DNA of 64,000 nt from Straminergon stramineum (taxonomy: Eukaryota > Streptophyta > Bryopsida > Hypnales > Calliergonaceae). Position 1 is the stretch's first letter; each line of letters starts with the position of its first letter. The notes beneath the pieces are model-generated. The model was not told the DNA's origin and did no database searches. It saw only the letters and a program-made list of their open reading frames with translations. The DNA lies in the NCBI GenBank assembly GCA_963920665.1, contig OY987267.1, positions 7,130,001 to 7,194,000 of the forward strand, given 5' to 3'. Of the stretch, positions 1 through 12,173 are shown piece after piece. A program made the translations under genes and the position numbers.

Positions 1-659
1 TCCTTCAGTTTTCTCTCATTATTCAAGGAAACATTCAACTACGGAGACCCACTGCTGAAGAGAAAGTAGTGAGGTGGGTGGGTTGGTGGGTGCAAAAAGT
101 GAGAAAATTGTGTACAAAGAGAAGTGCTCCTTTGCTCCATCAGGGCTGGAGAAGGGTCTCGTTTTGTTTTGCGCCGTCCGATTGGCACCAGGTGTAGATC
201 ACCGTCGATTGGTATGGGAACGCGTTTTGGTTCCCTTTTCTGGAAGTTCCCGTGTGTGGCAGGTTCTGTCTGTTTTATGAGAACCTTCTAACTTACTACT
301 GTACTTACCTACTCGTGCAACACTGATTTGTCGTAATCTTGGAATTTTCTTAATGCTCAATTTCAACAAAACTATTTTTTAAAAAATGCACCTTTTCCTT
401 TCTCATCCCATTTTCTCTATTTCGAAAGTAAAAGAGAGTTTTTTTACTCTTATTACCCATAGTAAAATATTCATTATCCAAGTACGAGAGATATATTATT
501 TGACTCAAATTAGGAATGAATCCATCTTTGAATCCCTGCAAATTACTAAATCCTAGGAAAAGTTTTACATTCCAAGCTTAAGAATTGGTTATTGGCTCAA
601 TTACTTGTAGTAACCTGCAAACATTTATAATTTATTAACCCATAATTTAGACACTATAA
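1..659. other. Window edge, no gene recognised
   Basis: The first ~300 bp are less AT-rich than what follows and contain a 68-codon open frame with no recognisable homology. It could be the end of a transcript lying outside the window. From ~300 the sequence is plain AT-rich DNA. Confidence 0.4.
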
Positions 660-900
660 GAATTGATCAATTGAGGAGCTAAAATCTGCTTTACTAAATA
701 CATTGAAGAGTTTAATCAATTGAAAAAATTAACTATGAAGGTAGATTAATTGTAAAAAATAAATGAGGAGCTAAATTAACTAAAAAAAAGAATTGAGGAA
801 CTAAGTTAGTTGAAAAAATTAACTAAGAAGCTAATTAACTAAAGAAATTAACTAAAGAACTAAATTAACTATAAAAATTGATCAATTGAGGAGTTAAAGT
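660..900. repeat. Degenerate AT-rich minisatellite
   Basis: Imperfect tandem units of roughly 30-36 bp built from TTAACTAAAGAACTAAA and ATTGAGGAGCTAAA variants, clearest between 760 and 890. Confidence 0.7.
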
Positions 901-970
901 TTGTTTTCCCGAATTGAAATGTTTTGAAATTTAGGTGAGAACCGCAACATTTTGCTCGTACTAAAACAAT

Positions 971-1607
971 CATTTGTTCTATAAAAATGATTTTAGATAT
1001 TCCCTCCATTGAAAGTTGTGGAGGCAGTTGTCAAAAAGATTTTGGTAAGTCTAGATGCTCTTCTAGCAAAATAGAGAGGGATTTCGATGGAAGAAATTCA
1101 AATCGGCTAGTGTTCAATAGGTTCAATCAAATAGATGCAAATTGCAACGCATGTCTTGTTGCCAAGGCTCATGCTAAAGGCTAGAGGTGTCCAATATATA
1201 ACATGGGTGGGATTTTGGTCAATTGTAGCCCCATGATTGAGCACATGAACTATGAGTTCTAGCAAAGTTGATGATCATGAAGGAGACAACATGGACATCC
1301 ACCACATTCATCAACTTTGCTGAACTCGTAGCCTACATGCTCAATCACAAGTCCATAGTTGACCAAAATCCCACCCACATTTGACACCTCTAGCCTTCTA
1401 CATGAACTGCTACAATAAGACATTTGCCACGATTTGCATCAACCTAATTGAACTTACCCAATACTTGACAATTTGAAGTCCTACCATTAAAATCCCTCTC
1501 CATTTTTACTAGAAGAGCATCCAAATTTACCAATGGCTTATCCAAAACTTCTTCCACAACTTCCAACAGAGGTGACACTTGAAATCATTTTTACAAAACA
1601 AATTACC
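971..1607. mobile_element. Foldback (inverted-repeat) element
   Basis: Two arms of roughly 300 bp face each other around 1288. Matching pairs include GGCTAGAGGTGTC at ~1180 with GACACCTCTAGCC at ~1382, TGGGTGGGATTTTGGTCAA at ~1206 with its complement at ~1355, and AAAAATGATTT at ~982 with AAATCATTTTT at ~1584. Arms are diverged but alignable end to end. The transcript would fold into a long hairpin. No transposase frame is present. Confidence 0.8.
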
Positions 1608-3292
1608 ATTTTAGAAAAAAATTGTATTGAAAACAATAACCATGAGACAAATCAGTGCCACAATTCATAAGTCTCTAAACAACACAAAGGCCAATCCCAA
1701 AAATCCTAAGAAAAAAATCAACATATATACAAAAAAAAGTTTACAAGGCAAAGAGGAAAAGAAGATGTTGAAGCTACTATGTCTACAATGTGAAGATGGC
1801 AATGATCCATACCTTGAACTTGAATCACACCTTCTCCATCAAGGGATCTTACCATGTTTGTAATCTATCATCCATGAATACAAATATGATAATAAAAAAT
1901 TGGTGCATCTCAAGTATGAGTCCTTTCACCATAGTAGTGAAACTCAATAAGTTAGTTCTTTGAACAGTATCTTGGGAGAAAATGCACACAACACTACACC
2001 AAAACCTATTGAAAGAATTAGGTTAGTTTGGAATTACAATTCTTCAAAAAAAGGACTACAAAATTGTTCAAATATAAAATTTATTTATTTTTTAAAAAGG
2101 TATCTTTGTGGATTCTAAAATATAACCCTCATAATAAAAAATATTATAGTATATTTTTCCCTCCTTTAATATTCTTAGAGAGAATATAGTAGCACGTGGT
2201 TCATGGATGCATTCACAAAAGCTATGGGGAAGAAGTTTGAGTGGCCACCTTACTTAATAATTGAGCAAGTTTAAAGAATAAAAAAATGAAAAAGAAAGGC
2301 ATAGTTCCTTCATCACCATTCTAGTTTCCTCGTGATTCATTTCTAAGTGCTATGTGAACAAAAGCCCCCCATAATATAGTTGTTTGTTTTTGCTGAAATT
2401 GGTGCAATGCAATAACATTTTAATGTATAATTATTAGTTTAATTATTTTTCAAATAGTATAGCTTTAATAAATTACCATATCCAACTAATAAGGTTGGAA
2501 AAAAATAATTCTAAGAAAAGATGATGGAATTTCAACAAACAAGTTGTTTAGAAATATACAGATTTTGAACAAACATTCTTATTTTTAGATGATGTATTTC
2601 AAATTTGATTTTCAAACTATTAAATAAGTATGTGGCATAAAATGACAAGTCTAATAGCATGGTATACAAATATATTTGATTAGTTCATGAGTTTAAATTG
2701 GAAGAGGCACATATACTAATTGAATGAGTTGGGGATGCATTGTAAAAATTTGGATGAAATTTGGATGAATGTCAATGGAAGTTGGACAATGATGGCATGC
2801 ATTTTGAGATGATATGAGATTTGCATAGATCACATTAGAGTTAATTGTAAAATATGTGCAATATGGGATTGGGAATTTGAGTTTGAAAAAAACAGAGGAT
2901 GAAACTCCTTGGAGCACCAAAATGAGGGTCCTGATGGACTTTGGTGTAGTGTTTCTTTTGGACTGTTCTTAGTTAAACCTTCCTCTAACACCACTATTGC
3001 AACTAGGGACAACCTAGTTACAATTAACTCTATTATGCTAATTTTATCAAAAATACTATGAACTACCTCATTATGATGCATATTAGTTTGAAATCTTGAT
3101 TAGCCTTTTTGCACAACATTCATTAAATTTGATCACTCCTTCCTCCACTCAATCCTAGGAATGTTAGGAATATACGTTTTTAGGATCCCTAGGGCTCTTG
3201 CTTGGGGGGGAAATATAGAGGCCCCTAGCATTGATGAATAATGTTATGAGTTCTTTTGTTTGTCACTTTTGCACGAAATGAAAAGTTAAACC
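1608..3292. other. AT-rich intergenic, nothing recognised
   Basis: No coding similarity, inverted termini or relation to the other repeats was seen. Short open frames are random. Confidence 0.5.
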
Positions 3293-4222
3293 TTAACCCC
3301 TTAAGTTCCTTGACTTTGTTTTCACCAAAACCACTCCAAAACTGCCATTTCTAGTACATGTATCAACTTTTGGAAAAAAAACATTTTTGGGAACATGTAA
3401 CCATCAGATCTTGTAGTATGCTGACTTGAGAACACGTGCAAAAAAAATTCAAAATTTCCACCGAGTAGATTGCAAGATATGAGTTTTCAAATTTACAAAA
3501 ATCCTATTTTTGTCCCTGCAAAAAACTAGGCAATTGCACTTCACAAGCTCACATTTGTATGAAAAAATGTCCAAAATAGTGATGCTTCTTTGGATTCATT
3601 CTTTGATTCGAGTTGAGTACATGCTTGAAAAATTTCAAATCATTTGGAATTGTACAACATATAGGAAAAATATAGTAAGTAGAAAGAAGTAGAAAATGAT
3701 TCAAAATACAAAATTGTTAACAATTTATTTACGGAATTTCAAAATGCCAATCCCAATAGCTACAACATTATTATAAACAATCTACATCCAACAATTTTTT
3801 TTTTCGAAAAATATAGAAATTTGAGTAAAATAAAGGATTTCTCTATTTATTTTAGAGTACAAAATCCAAAATTGCCCGCAAACTAAAATTCTTCATAACT
3901 TTTGACTCATTGATCAAAATGGAATGACTCAAAGCTTTCTATGCACATATAAAGATAGGGAACCAATTTCAAATTATTGTTTGTGAAAAAAATTATTTTT
4001 CCTAGTCTGCCCAAACTACTTCTTTACAAAAAAAAGTAACATATTAGGCTATAACCTTTGACTTGCAACTCCAAATGTCCTAAATTTAGTGCATATGAAA
4101 GATATTCCTCATCCCCACCTTCTATTAAAGTTTGGTTTGAAAACATGGAAATCTCTACTCACATGTACCTACCAAAAATTTCTATGTTGCCAAAAAACAT
4201 AGCTTGGTCCTTTAGGGGTTAA
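3293..4222. mobile_element. TTAA-flanked element, 0.93-kb family, copy 1
   Basis: Starts TTAACCCCTTAAG and ends CTTTAGGGGTTAA, with weakly conserved 930 bp between. It shares left-end text (AAAACCACTCAAAACTGCCATTTCT-like), the mid-left AGATTGCAAGATAT block and the right-end GGTCCTTTAGGGGTT with the copy at 9253-10182, which has exactly the same length. No open frame of note, so non-autonomous. Confidence 0.82.
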
Positions 4223-4433
4223 ATGTCAAGCTAATGACCATAGAAACCATCCCTTTCAATACTATGTGACATCAATTACTTTAAAAAACCCCGAAAAGTA
4301 CTCATTTGAGATCAAACTACTGTGCAAGGTCTTTCTTTTTTGTACCAAATCCCAAGGAAATCACAATTGCACTTGTGTCCTACATAGAAAAAATCTTTGT
4401 CATCCATCGAACAAAAAACGTCCTTGGCATCTT

Positions 4434-5021
4434 TTAACCCCTAAGCACTCCGAAGTCCATTTTCTAGACAATGAATAGAATGAAACTCAAGTTTCATCCT
4501 CCTAACTACTTCCATGATAGTTATTCTAATTTGTGGAGATAGGTTATCAAGTTGTTATCCTATTTAATGGTTGGATTTGGTGTTACTAGAGTACATATAC
4601 TTTTCTAAAATTACAATTGTGCAAGTATGTCAAGTGGTCAAATTGCATTGACTTTAGTTCAAAACTAGATCTATTCATCTCCCAAAATGAGGTCATAGAT
4701 TTGAAGAACACAAAAATTTCAAAAAATCACCATGTGAAGAGAACCTCATTTCAAATCCATTCCAACAAATTTTACTCAAAAAATCATCATATTTTGCTTG
4801 TAACCGAATTTTGAAGGATTTTTGGAATTTCTCTTTCAAAATTTATAAGAAAAAGATTGGTGATAGAATTGGTGAATCTAACCGTACAGATGGAATCTAC
4901 AAATCATAATCTACAACTTTAATTTGTAAATCAATTCCAAAATATGCTTCCAAATAGCACTTTACAATGATTTTTCTCAAATTGTCAATTTTGGAGAAGA
5001 ATCTGGACGTTTAGGGGTTAA
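4434..5021. mobile_element. TTAA-flanked element, 0.58-kb family, copy 1
   Basis: Begins TTAACCCCTAAGCACTCCG and ends GGACGTTTAGGGGTTAA. Closely similar along its whole length to 38778-39354; a third, truncated and inverted copy ends at 60867. Non-coding. Confidence 0.85.
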
Positions 5022-5098
5022 GAGTTAATACTATTATTATTTTCGTAAATGTTAAACCTGTAGGACATAGACTTAGAAATCCAAATTGAAAATTATAG

Positions 5099-5370
5099 CT
5101 ACACTAAATAGTGAAATGAGGTTGCCTTAACAATTAGGTTGCCTTACTCCAAGAAAGTAACTTTAATTTACAGGCCATCAAAGTCAACAATTATTTCTAA
5201 AAATATTTCCATTTGTACACATGAAGGTTCATGAGTCCCAATTACAACAATATCTAATTCAAAAGTAGTACATTCTTGTAGAAAAATAGTAAATATATAT
5301 ATATATATATATATAGTGTCAAATGTCGAATAATTAGTGTAGGGCAACCTAATTTCACTATTTAGTGTAG
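5099..5370. mobile_element. CTACACT MITE, copy 1
   Basis: Inverted termini CTACACTAAATAGTGAAAT and ATTTCACTATTTAGTGTAG, 272 bp. The interior matches 10430-10680 (GGTTGCC(T/A)TAACAATTAGG, CATGAAGGTTCATGAGTCCC). Contains a (TA)n run at about 5295-5317. A TA target duplication is possible but is hidden in the palindromic terminus, so the superfamily is not fixed. Confidence 0.85.
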
Positions 5371-6833
5371 TGAAGTGTAGGGCTGGCTTTGAAAGAGTCA
5401 GGACTTTTAGGCTTAGGGGGGCGGAAATAGGGGAATTTGGGATGAGCACACTACAGTACCGACTTGGGGGGGCCAGGTGGAGGCTGGACAGAGGCTGGGG
5501 AGGGAATGCAAACCCCTGGTGAGCTGTTCAAATCCTGTACAGTAGAAAAGCCAATTGGAGAAGTGGCGTTTGGGCACGTGGCACAAGGACAAGACTTGGG
5601 GGCCCACAGAACCATTGTGGAATTTTTTGAATTTTAACAGATGTCTCCCTCACGTGGCAATCAAGTGGAAGATGAAGACTCATGTTTATCATTTTTTTTT
5701 AATTATATTGATCCACGTGGGTTCTATATTTTGCTAGTATTATAATAAAAACTATTGTAGCGTGTCTTGTGGCAATTGCCACAACCAAAATGAAAGTAAA
5801 AGTAATTTTCTCATTTTAAAAATTCATAAACACTTTGAAAGTCAATAACTTTTATATTGTAGGTCCAAACATCATGAAACAAAACACATGCACCCCTCCT
5901 CACAAGGAGTTCCTTTCCAACTGTACCAAGAATGTGATTGGGGGACTCATGGTCTCAAAGATCTCATTGCGATAAAATAAATAAACAAACAACCTCATTT
6001 AAGGTATAGATGATTTGGTGATTCCATGCCTTGACTTGGATGGAAATTGCAAAATGCTACGCAAAAAAATTTAAAATTTCCAAACCCTTGTTGTTGACAA
6101 CTTTGCTAGACCGATATTTGGTGACAAATCTTAAAAAAAATTTACAAGGTATTTTGTTTTCTTTCTTTCTAATTCACACTTGACTCTCTTGAGCCATTGA
6201 TAACTTGATCACATTTGGCTTGAGGTACTAGTGTGCACAAACTCCAAATTTCCTAGTGTGGACTTTCATTTGTAGTTGGTTAATTTTGAATTTCTCTATT
6301 GCTCCTATGCAACTCAGGGTCTGATTCCAAATATGAAATTATATAATGTTGGGCTTCCTTTTGTTCTTTTCAAATGCAAGCCTCCCCCTAAATCACTCCC
6401 CCACCCCAAAATATTATTGAAGCACCTCATAGGAGCAATGTCTGGGAAGAATAGCAGCTAGTTCAAAGTTAGCTAATGGAGTTGGAAAAAAAACTAGTTG
6501 CAATTTGGAAATATTGGCAAAAAAATGGTGAAAAAATCTATAAAATTTCAATTTTGAATGGCAAATAGAGAAAATAATGAGACTTTGTACTTGAAAAAAC
6601 GGTTCAATTTGGGAATTGAAGGAAAATAGCTAGTAAAACTCAAAAAAATTCCAAAACAATGCATAGGAGAGATGAGGGACTCTTCATCTTGGCAAAGGAT
6701 CTTGGATTGAGTTTCTTTATAACATTGAACCACCTCAAGGTCCAACACGTAATACTCAATCCTATTGCGCTACCGGTCACTCAAACTGACAATGAATCAA
6801 GTTTTAGCTTATGGTAAATTAGAGTAATCCCTA
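5371..6833. other. Intergenic, with a short GC-richer patch
   Basis: 5371-5640 has G-runs and is clearly richer in GC than its surroundings, without a recognisable product. The rest is AT-rich and featureless. Confidence 0.4.
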
Positions 6834-7437
6834 AAATTCTATGGGTAAGTTTTTTTTGTCATAAACCACTCAAAATCCCATTTCTAATGTAAGGAGAAGA
6901 AGTTTTAGACATTTTGTTTTACATTAGAATTTTTAGAAGAAATTTAAAAAACTTAATTGTATAGACTTCCACATTTTAGGTTAGCATTTAAAGCAAAGAA
7001 CATATGTTTCTTTTACATCTAGCAAAATTATTATAAGATTCAAAATATTCTCAACTTAAAATTCTTGCATTATATATTTTGAATTTAAATTCTCTTATGT
7101 AGAGGAATTAAGTTTAGAATCTAGGAAAAAAAACCCTGTAGTTCTCTTGATTTTCATTCTAAAAATTTATTAATTAGAAGTAGGTATAAGATAGAAGGAA
7201 AAAATAAATCATTTATACTGTAAATAAAAATTGAAATTGAAACAAACTATTCCTAGCAATGATATTGTTCTACCAAAAGAGTTGAATCTTGTGGATTTTT
7301 TTTTTAAATTGTCAAAATTAAACTTGATAATGGATCCAACAAGTTATTTTTTCAAGAAGATGCTAAAATTACCCACGAAAAAATATGCTCTATAGCTTCC
7401 ACGTCACTTATCCAAATGGAATGAATCAAATTTTTCA
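6834..7437. mobile_element. TTAA-flanked element, 0.93-kb family, 3'-truncated copy
   Basis: The left end is degenerate (GTAATCCCTAAAATTCT), followed by the family's CATAAACCACTCAAAATCCC block and later the CACTTATCCAAATGGAATGAA block at ~7406. The right third is missing and another repeat abuts at ~7438. Confidence 0.6.
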
Positions 7438-7900
7438 ATAAATGAGATTTGGATCTACATTAAATTGATTTACTGGCCACAATCAATATGGCTTGGATAA
7501 TGGTGATGGAGTGATTAGTGACCATAACGGGAACTTCCACCTTTCGATTGTAAATTTATATAAGGAAGATACTTTTTTAGGCCTTCCTATTGTGGCCATA
7601 TTAGGATATAGTGAGAGTGTTTTAGATGAATGAGAGGAACATTATGGATACACTTTTTGTTGGTTTGTGGATCATCTTGAAACTATTTGGGACTATTTGA
7701 GCATCACATTTCAAAAATTCATAACAAATTCAAAATTTATCAAAAAAATAAAATTTTCCAATTTCTCTCATTCCTCACATTTGTCCTTATGAAGAAAAAA
7801 ATTTGAAAATTTTCAACAATGCCAACAAGGGCAAACGGAGCCAGTCATTCTGCCTGCCTGTCATTGGCTGGTTTACACCTTATTAAGCAAGGAAGCTTCT
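7438..7900. repeat. Dispersed repeat, uninterrupted copy
   Basis: Aligns with 10810-12095 minus the 835 bp insertion there: same AAATGAGATT(T/A)GGA(T/A)CTACATTA start, same TTCAAAAATTCATAA block and same TCATTCTGCCTG end. It preserves the empty version of the Harbinger-type insertion site around 7510-7520. Confidence 0.75.
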
Positions 7901-8104
7901 GTGTTGGCAAGGGGATCATTTAATCCTTGAGCTTATTTTGATCAGTCGTCTCTGCTATGGCTTATTGTAGAGGTTTGACTGGGAGTCATAATTGCCTGCC
8001 CACTTCAACTATCCGTTTAAAAGTTTTTTCTCTTAACTTTATTCTTAAAAACACAACAATTATTCTGAGAAAAGTATATTTTTGATATATTTTTGAAGCT
8101 ACTC

Positions 8105-8329
8105 TTAAACGTTGAAGCAGACATTTTGTGTCCCATGGATGATAAAGAATCTCTCCATGTAGGATAGAACTACAACTATTCATCTTTGGAATTTTGTGAG
8201 AAAAGGGTAGGTCTTCTATAGTAGTATGACTTCCAATGACTATTTTTGATTTTTTTTATAGTAGATGATGTCACACGGTTCCAAAAGGGAGGATTTCCAC
8301 GGTCACCAGTTGGTCCTTTAAGGGTTTAA
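8105..8329. mobile_element. TTAA-flanked element, 225-bp family, copy 1
   Basis: Begins TTAAACGTTGAAG and ends CCTTTAAGGGTTTAA. Same length as, and aligned with, 43012-43236 (shared GATGATGTCACA(C/T)(G/A)GTTCC and TCTTCT(A/G)TAGTAGT blocks). Its ends are more worn than the second copy's. Confidence 0.75.
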
Positions 8330-9252
8330 GTTTATACGCAAGGGGGGCTTGCAAATCTAAGTTTTTAATCCTTGAATGAAATTCCTTTGCTTGGTGGGTA
8401 GCCCAAGGGAGAATTAAAAATCTCCTTGAAGAAGGGTATGGATCTTGGTGTTGGCCCAAAATTTGTTTGGTCAATGCATGCAAAAATGAACAATGAATAG
8501 TGCTTTGACTTTATAGCCTAAATATGGTACTTGGCAAGCCATATTCATTGTAGAAGTGGGTCAAAGAGGTTGAAACATGCCAAAAACACTTTTTGTCAAG
8601 GTGGTTTCACATATTTAGAAAGATCTCCTATTCGAAGTACTTCCACTTCATTTTACGATCAATTTGATCATTTCAATAATTCGGAATGAAATTTAGATTT
8701 TTTTTATAGTGGTGAATTCAATTTCTGTAGAGAAACTCAATTGAAGGTATATTTATAGTTCTAAAATAAATTTTTGTATATTGAAAAGAGTGAATTTCTA
8801 GAAACTAATTAATTGACCTCAAGGTTCATGACTATGTTTCACCTACATATGCTTGGAAAGAGTCATTTCTAGTGCAAAGAGAAATGATAAAAAATATACT
8901 TTTTTGCACATTTTACTATAGAATCTTGTATGACTTGTGTAAGAACAATTGCAAACACTTTGACCTTATAGATTGTAAAATATTAGTGTTCTAATTGGGA
9001 AGAAATTGTGTTTTTTTGCACCTTACTTTACTAGTTTTTTTGACTTTGACCCCCCTTAACTAGATTCTTTTCAGTATAGAGTTTTGAGGTTTCAAAAAAA
9101 GACTTTTCATAACTTTCAATGATGCTCATGTGTGAGCATGAAAATGCAAGTATGTGTAAGCCTTGAGCATATGTATCAGTAGATGTCTTACAACCATTAA
9201 AGGTGCTTATAATATAAACAACTATAAAATAGGTATTTTGTTTATTTTGTCT
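8330..9252. other. AT-rich intergenic, nothing recognised
   Basis: No gene or structured repeat seen. Confidence 0.45.
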
Positions 9253-10182
9253 TAACCCCTAAAGGACCAAGGCCATTTTTCTGTCAAAAACCACTCAAAA
9301 CTGCCATTTCTGCTGCGTTCACCCATAAAATCCAAAAAAAAATACTTTCAAAAAATCTAACCGTAGGATCTTGTACTTTACTTGTCTCAGACCATGTGGT
9401 AAAAATTTCATGAATTTTGACCGCACAGATTGAGAGATATTAGCATTCAAAGTTGGAAAAAGAAGTTTTTTTAAACATTGGCCTGCAATTTCAGATGACT
9501 TTGACCACCTTTCGTTGAAATTTTTTGCACTATGAACTGTGAATTAAAATTTTTTTATGTTGAAGAATTGAGTTGATATTCTAGGAAAAAATTTCAAAAG
9601 AAAAACTCTTGATTTTCATTCTCTAAAAAATTGTTAAGTAGAAGTAGGTCCAAGATTACATGAAAATCAAAATCGTTAATAGCTCTAAGATAGGATTGAA
9701 ACTCAATAATCCCAATGGTGAGATTGTTCTAGCAAACAATCTTAACTTTGTCAAACAATTGTTTTTGAAAAATTGTGAAAATTGCATTTAGAAAAAAATC
9801 CTATAAGTTATTTTTTCAAGAAGATGCTCATATTGCCTGAAAAATAATATTGTTCATAACTTTCACATTACTAATCCAAATGGAATGAATCAAAGCTTCA
9901 CATGTAGGAAAAAAATATAATCTATAAGAAAAAAATTTTAAAAATTAAATTTCAATTTTTTGTGGATTTATTTTTCAACTTGGTGACATGAAAATTATGT
10001 TTAAGATGGCATAGCTTTTGCTCTTGGGCATTGATTGAAATAAAAATTATATTCCCATGAAGCTAATCAGTTTTTCTATCTTTTGAGAAAGTTTCAGAAA
10101 GTTTAACTAAAAATTGAGGTCATAGGAACCTGCTCGAAATCCATTTTGTCCCTTGAGGGGACAATGGTCCTTTAGGGTTTAA
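9253..10182. mobile_element. TTAA-flanked element, 0.93-kb family, copy 2 (best preserved)
   Basis: Starts TTAACCCCTAAAGGACCAAG and ends ATGGTCCTTTAGGGTTTAA, so the termini are about 17 bp inverted repeats with one or two changes. It is 930 bp, the same as copy 1. No coding capacity. Confidence 0.87.
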
Positions 10183-10429
10183 TAATAAAAGTGGTAGTTT
10201 TGAGTATTTTTAGATGAAAAAAAGTTCTTCAAACTTTAGGGGTTAAAAGACAATCCAAATCACCTTCATTCCTAATTTAAGACCCAAATCACCTCCATCC
10301 CTATATTACAATCCAAATCCCTTCTATTCTTAAAAGTACAATCCTCATCATTTCATTTGCATTTGTAGACGATAACCAAACTACCTCCATATAACACATC
10401 CCAAATCACCTCCATTCTTAGAGCACCAT

Positions 10430-10680
10430 CTACACTAAATAGTGAAATTAGGTTGCCATAACAATTAGGTTGCCTTACTGCAAGAAAGTTACTTTGTAAG
10501 CCATCAAATTCAACAAAAATTTCTATATGTATTTTCATTTGTTCACATGAAGGTTCATGAGTCCCAATTACAACATTACCTAATTCAAAAGTATCACATT
10601 CTTATAGAATAATAGTAAATATTTATATAGTGTCAAATGTCGAGAAATTAGTATGGGGCAACCTAATTTCACTATTTAAT
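10430..10680. mobile_element. CTACACT MITE, copy 2
   Basis: Left terminus CTACACTAAATAGTGAAAT is intact; the right terminus is eroded (CACTATTTAATGAG). Interior as in 5099-5370 but without the long TA run. Confidence 0.82.
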
Positions 10681-11290
10681 GAGTCATCTCCATTCGTGGA
10701 GCACCATCTAAGGTAAACTAGCCCATGATAGGCAAACTACCTAATGCAGTCATCTAGGAAACCACCTATTAGAGTCTTACATCAACCCATGGCAGATTTT
10801 TTGTGATAAATGAGATTAGGACTACATTAGGCTGATTTGTGGCCATAATCTTGTCTTGGGAGATGGTCATGGAGTTATTAGGGCCTCTTCACACTATGGC
10901 TGTCCAAGTCGAGAGACCGTGGGATTGAGTGGCCAAACTTTGGTGAGAGTCCAAGGAAATGAGCAATAAATAGGCCAAAAAAACTAGGAATTGGAGCCTT
11001 CGGCCGGCCATAGTGTGAAGCCTCCAAAGTCCAAAGTCCAAAGTCCAAGCCCAAAGTCCAAGCCCAAAATCCAAACCTATTCCATTTTTTTCGACTTCTA
11101 TCCTTTCTCTCCACATTAATCCATCCAATTTCTGAAATTTTCAATGAATTGTCACCCATGTGACAATTTTTTCAAACAAAAGGTTAAAAAACATGAGGAA
11201 GGAGTCAAAAATGGCCTTGGAAAAATAATTACATCACATGCTCTCATCATTAAATAAGGAATATGAAGGATATAAATGGAATAAAAAGGT

Positions 11291-11414
11291 GGCATTAAAC
11301 ATTGAAGGGAAGTAGGTTCATAGAATGCAAAGACTCCCCATTGCAATGGTGGGGACTAGGGTTCAAACCCCAATGGCGACACAAATAAACAAATAAACAA
11401 ATAAACAAATAAAG
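11291..11414 (+). mobile_element. Possible SINE fragment inside the Harbinger-type element
   Basis: A Pol III B-box-like GGGTTCAAACCCC at 11349-11361 is followed by a 3' simple repeat of about four (AAATAAAC) units (11382-11414), as in some tRNA-derived SINEs. GGCAT occurs just before and just after. No convincing A box. Confidence 0.3.
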
Positions 11415-11490
11415 GCATCCTACCTATTTCTACAAAAACAATCCAATCTAATGGCTGAGATTTTGTCAGTTTTTGGAAAAAACTTGACGG

Positions 11491-11547
11491 ACTCTTGATT
11501 AGAGTTTGGGTCGGCCAGAAATGGCGACCCAAACTCTAATCAAGAGT
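11491..11547. repeat. Perfect 23-bp inverted repeat
   Basis: Arms 11491-11513 and 11525-11547, starting ACTCTTGATTAGAGTTTGGG, are exact reverse complements around an 11-base loop. It lies inside the Harbinger-type element. Confidence 0.9.
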
Positions 11548-12173
11548 TCGTCGCCATGTAGGCGTTTCGGTGCCAGGCAGGCAGACAAGTAGGCGATGGA
11601 CTTTGGGTTGTGCCTCCTTGTGTGAAGGCTTGAGAGGCCAAACTCTTGGGTTTCTGCAATCTCATTGGCTAAAATCGACGGACTCTCGACCTTGTGCCGT
11701 AGTGTGAAGTGGCCCTTAGTAACTATCATAGGGCACTTACACCATTCAAGTGTAAATTGGTCATAAGAAGTTATTTTTTTATTCCTTCATGTCATGGCCA
11801 TGTTTGGAAATGTTGTAGCCATTTTAGAAAATGTTGTGACTGCTTTAGGTGGTAAGATGACCATTATGGGAATGATTTTTGCTGATTTGGGGTAGTCTAC
11901 AGACTCTATTGGGCTAATTGGGCTGTACACTTCAAAAATTCATAAAAAATTCTTACTTTGTCCGAAAAATAAAATTTCAATTGCTTCCTTCAATTATCAC
12001 ATATGTCTATGTATGGGAAAAAATCTGAATCATTTTGCTAATGGCAACAGTACAGACCACTCATTCTGCCTGTCATAGGCAGGTTTACCTTACATCATCT
12101 CCATCCTTCCTGCACAACCGAGCACAACGCTTGACCTGCTACCCCATTTCTATCCCAAGAGGATTCCTCAAAA

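Larger units (their letters stand above)
10881..11715. mobile_element. PIF/Harbinger-type non-autonomous element with TTA target duplication
   Basis: Termini GGGCCTCTTCACACTATGGC and, at the right, GCCGTAGTGTGAAGTGGCCC: inverted repeats of 20 bp with two mismatches. TTA occurs on both sides (10878-10880 and 11716-11718). The uninterrupted repeat copy near 7515 has a single TTA, so the insertion is direct. GGGCC termini and a TTA duplication are typical of PIF/Harbinger. Inside are another outward terminus (11007-11023), a tandem CCAAAGTCC run (11024-11075) and a perfect hairpin. No transposase. Confidence 0.92.
10810..12095. repeat. Dispersed repeat interrupted by a Harbinger-type MITE
   Basis: Second copy of the repeat at 7438-7900, split at 10880/11716 by an 835 bp insertion. 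It ends about 80 bp before the LpxB ATG, so it forms part of that gene's upstream region. Confidence 0.75.

Noticed and set aside
660..900. AT-rich minisatellite as a CRISPR array
   Set aside because: Units are degenerate and contiguous without unique spacers, and the DNA is a plant nuclear sequence.
10878..11159. Minus-strand frame with repeated Trp/Leu/Gly residues
   Set aside because: It translates the CCAAAGTCC tandem tract inside the Harbinger-type element; no sign of a real protein.
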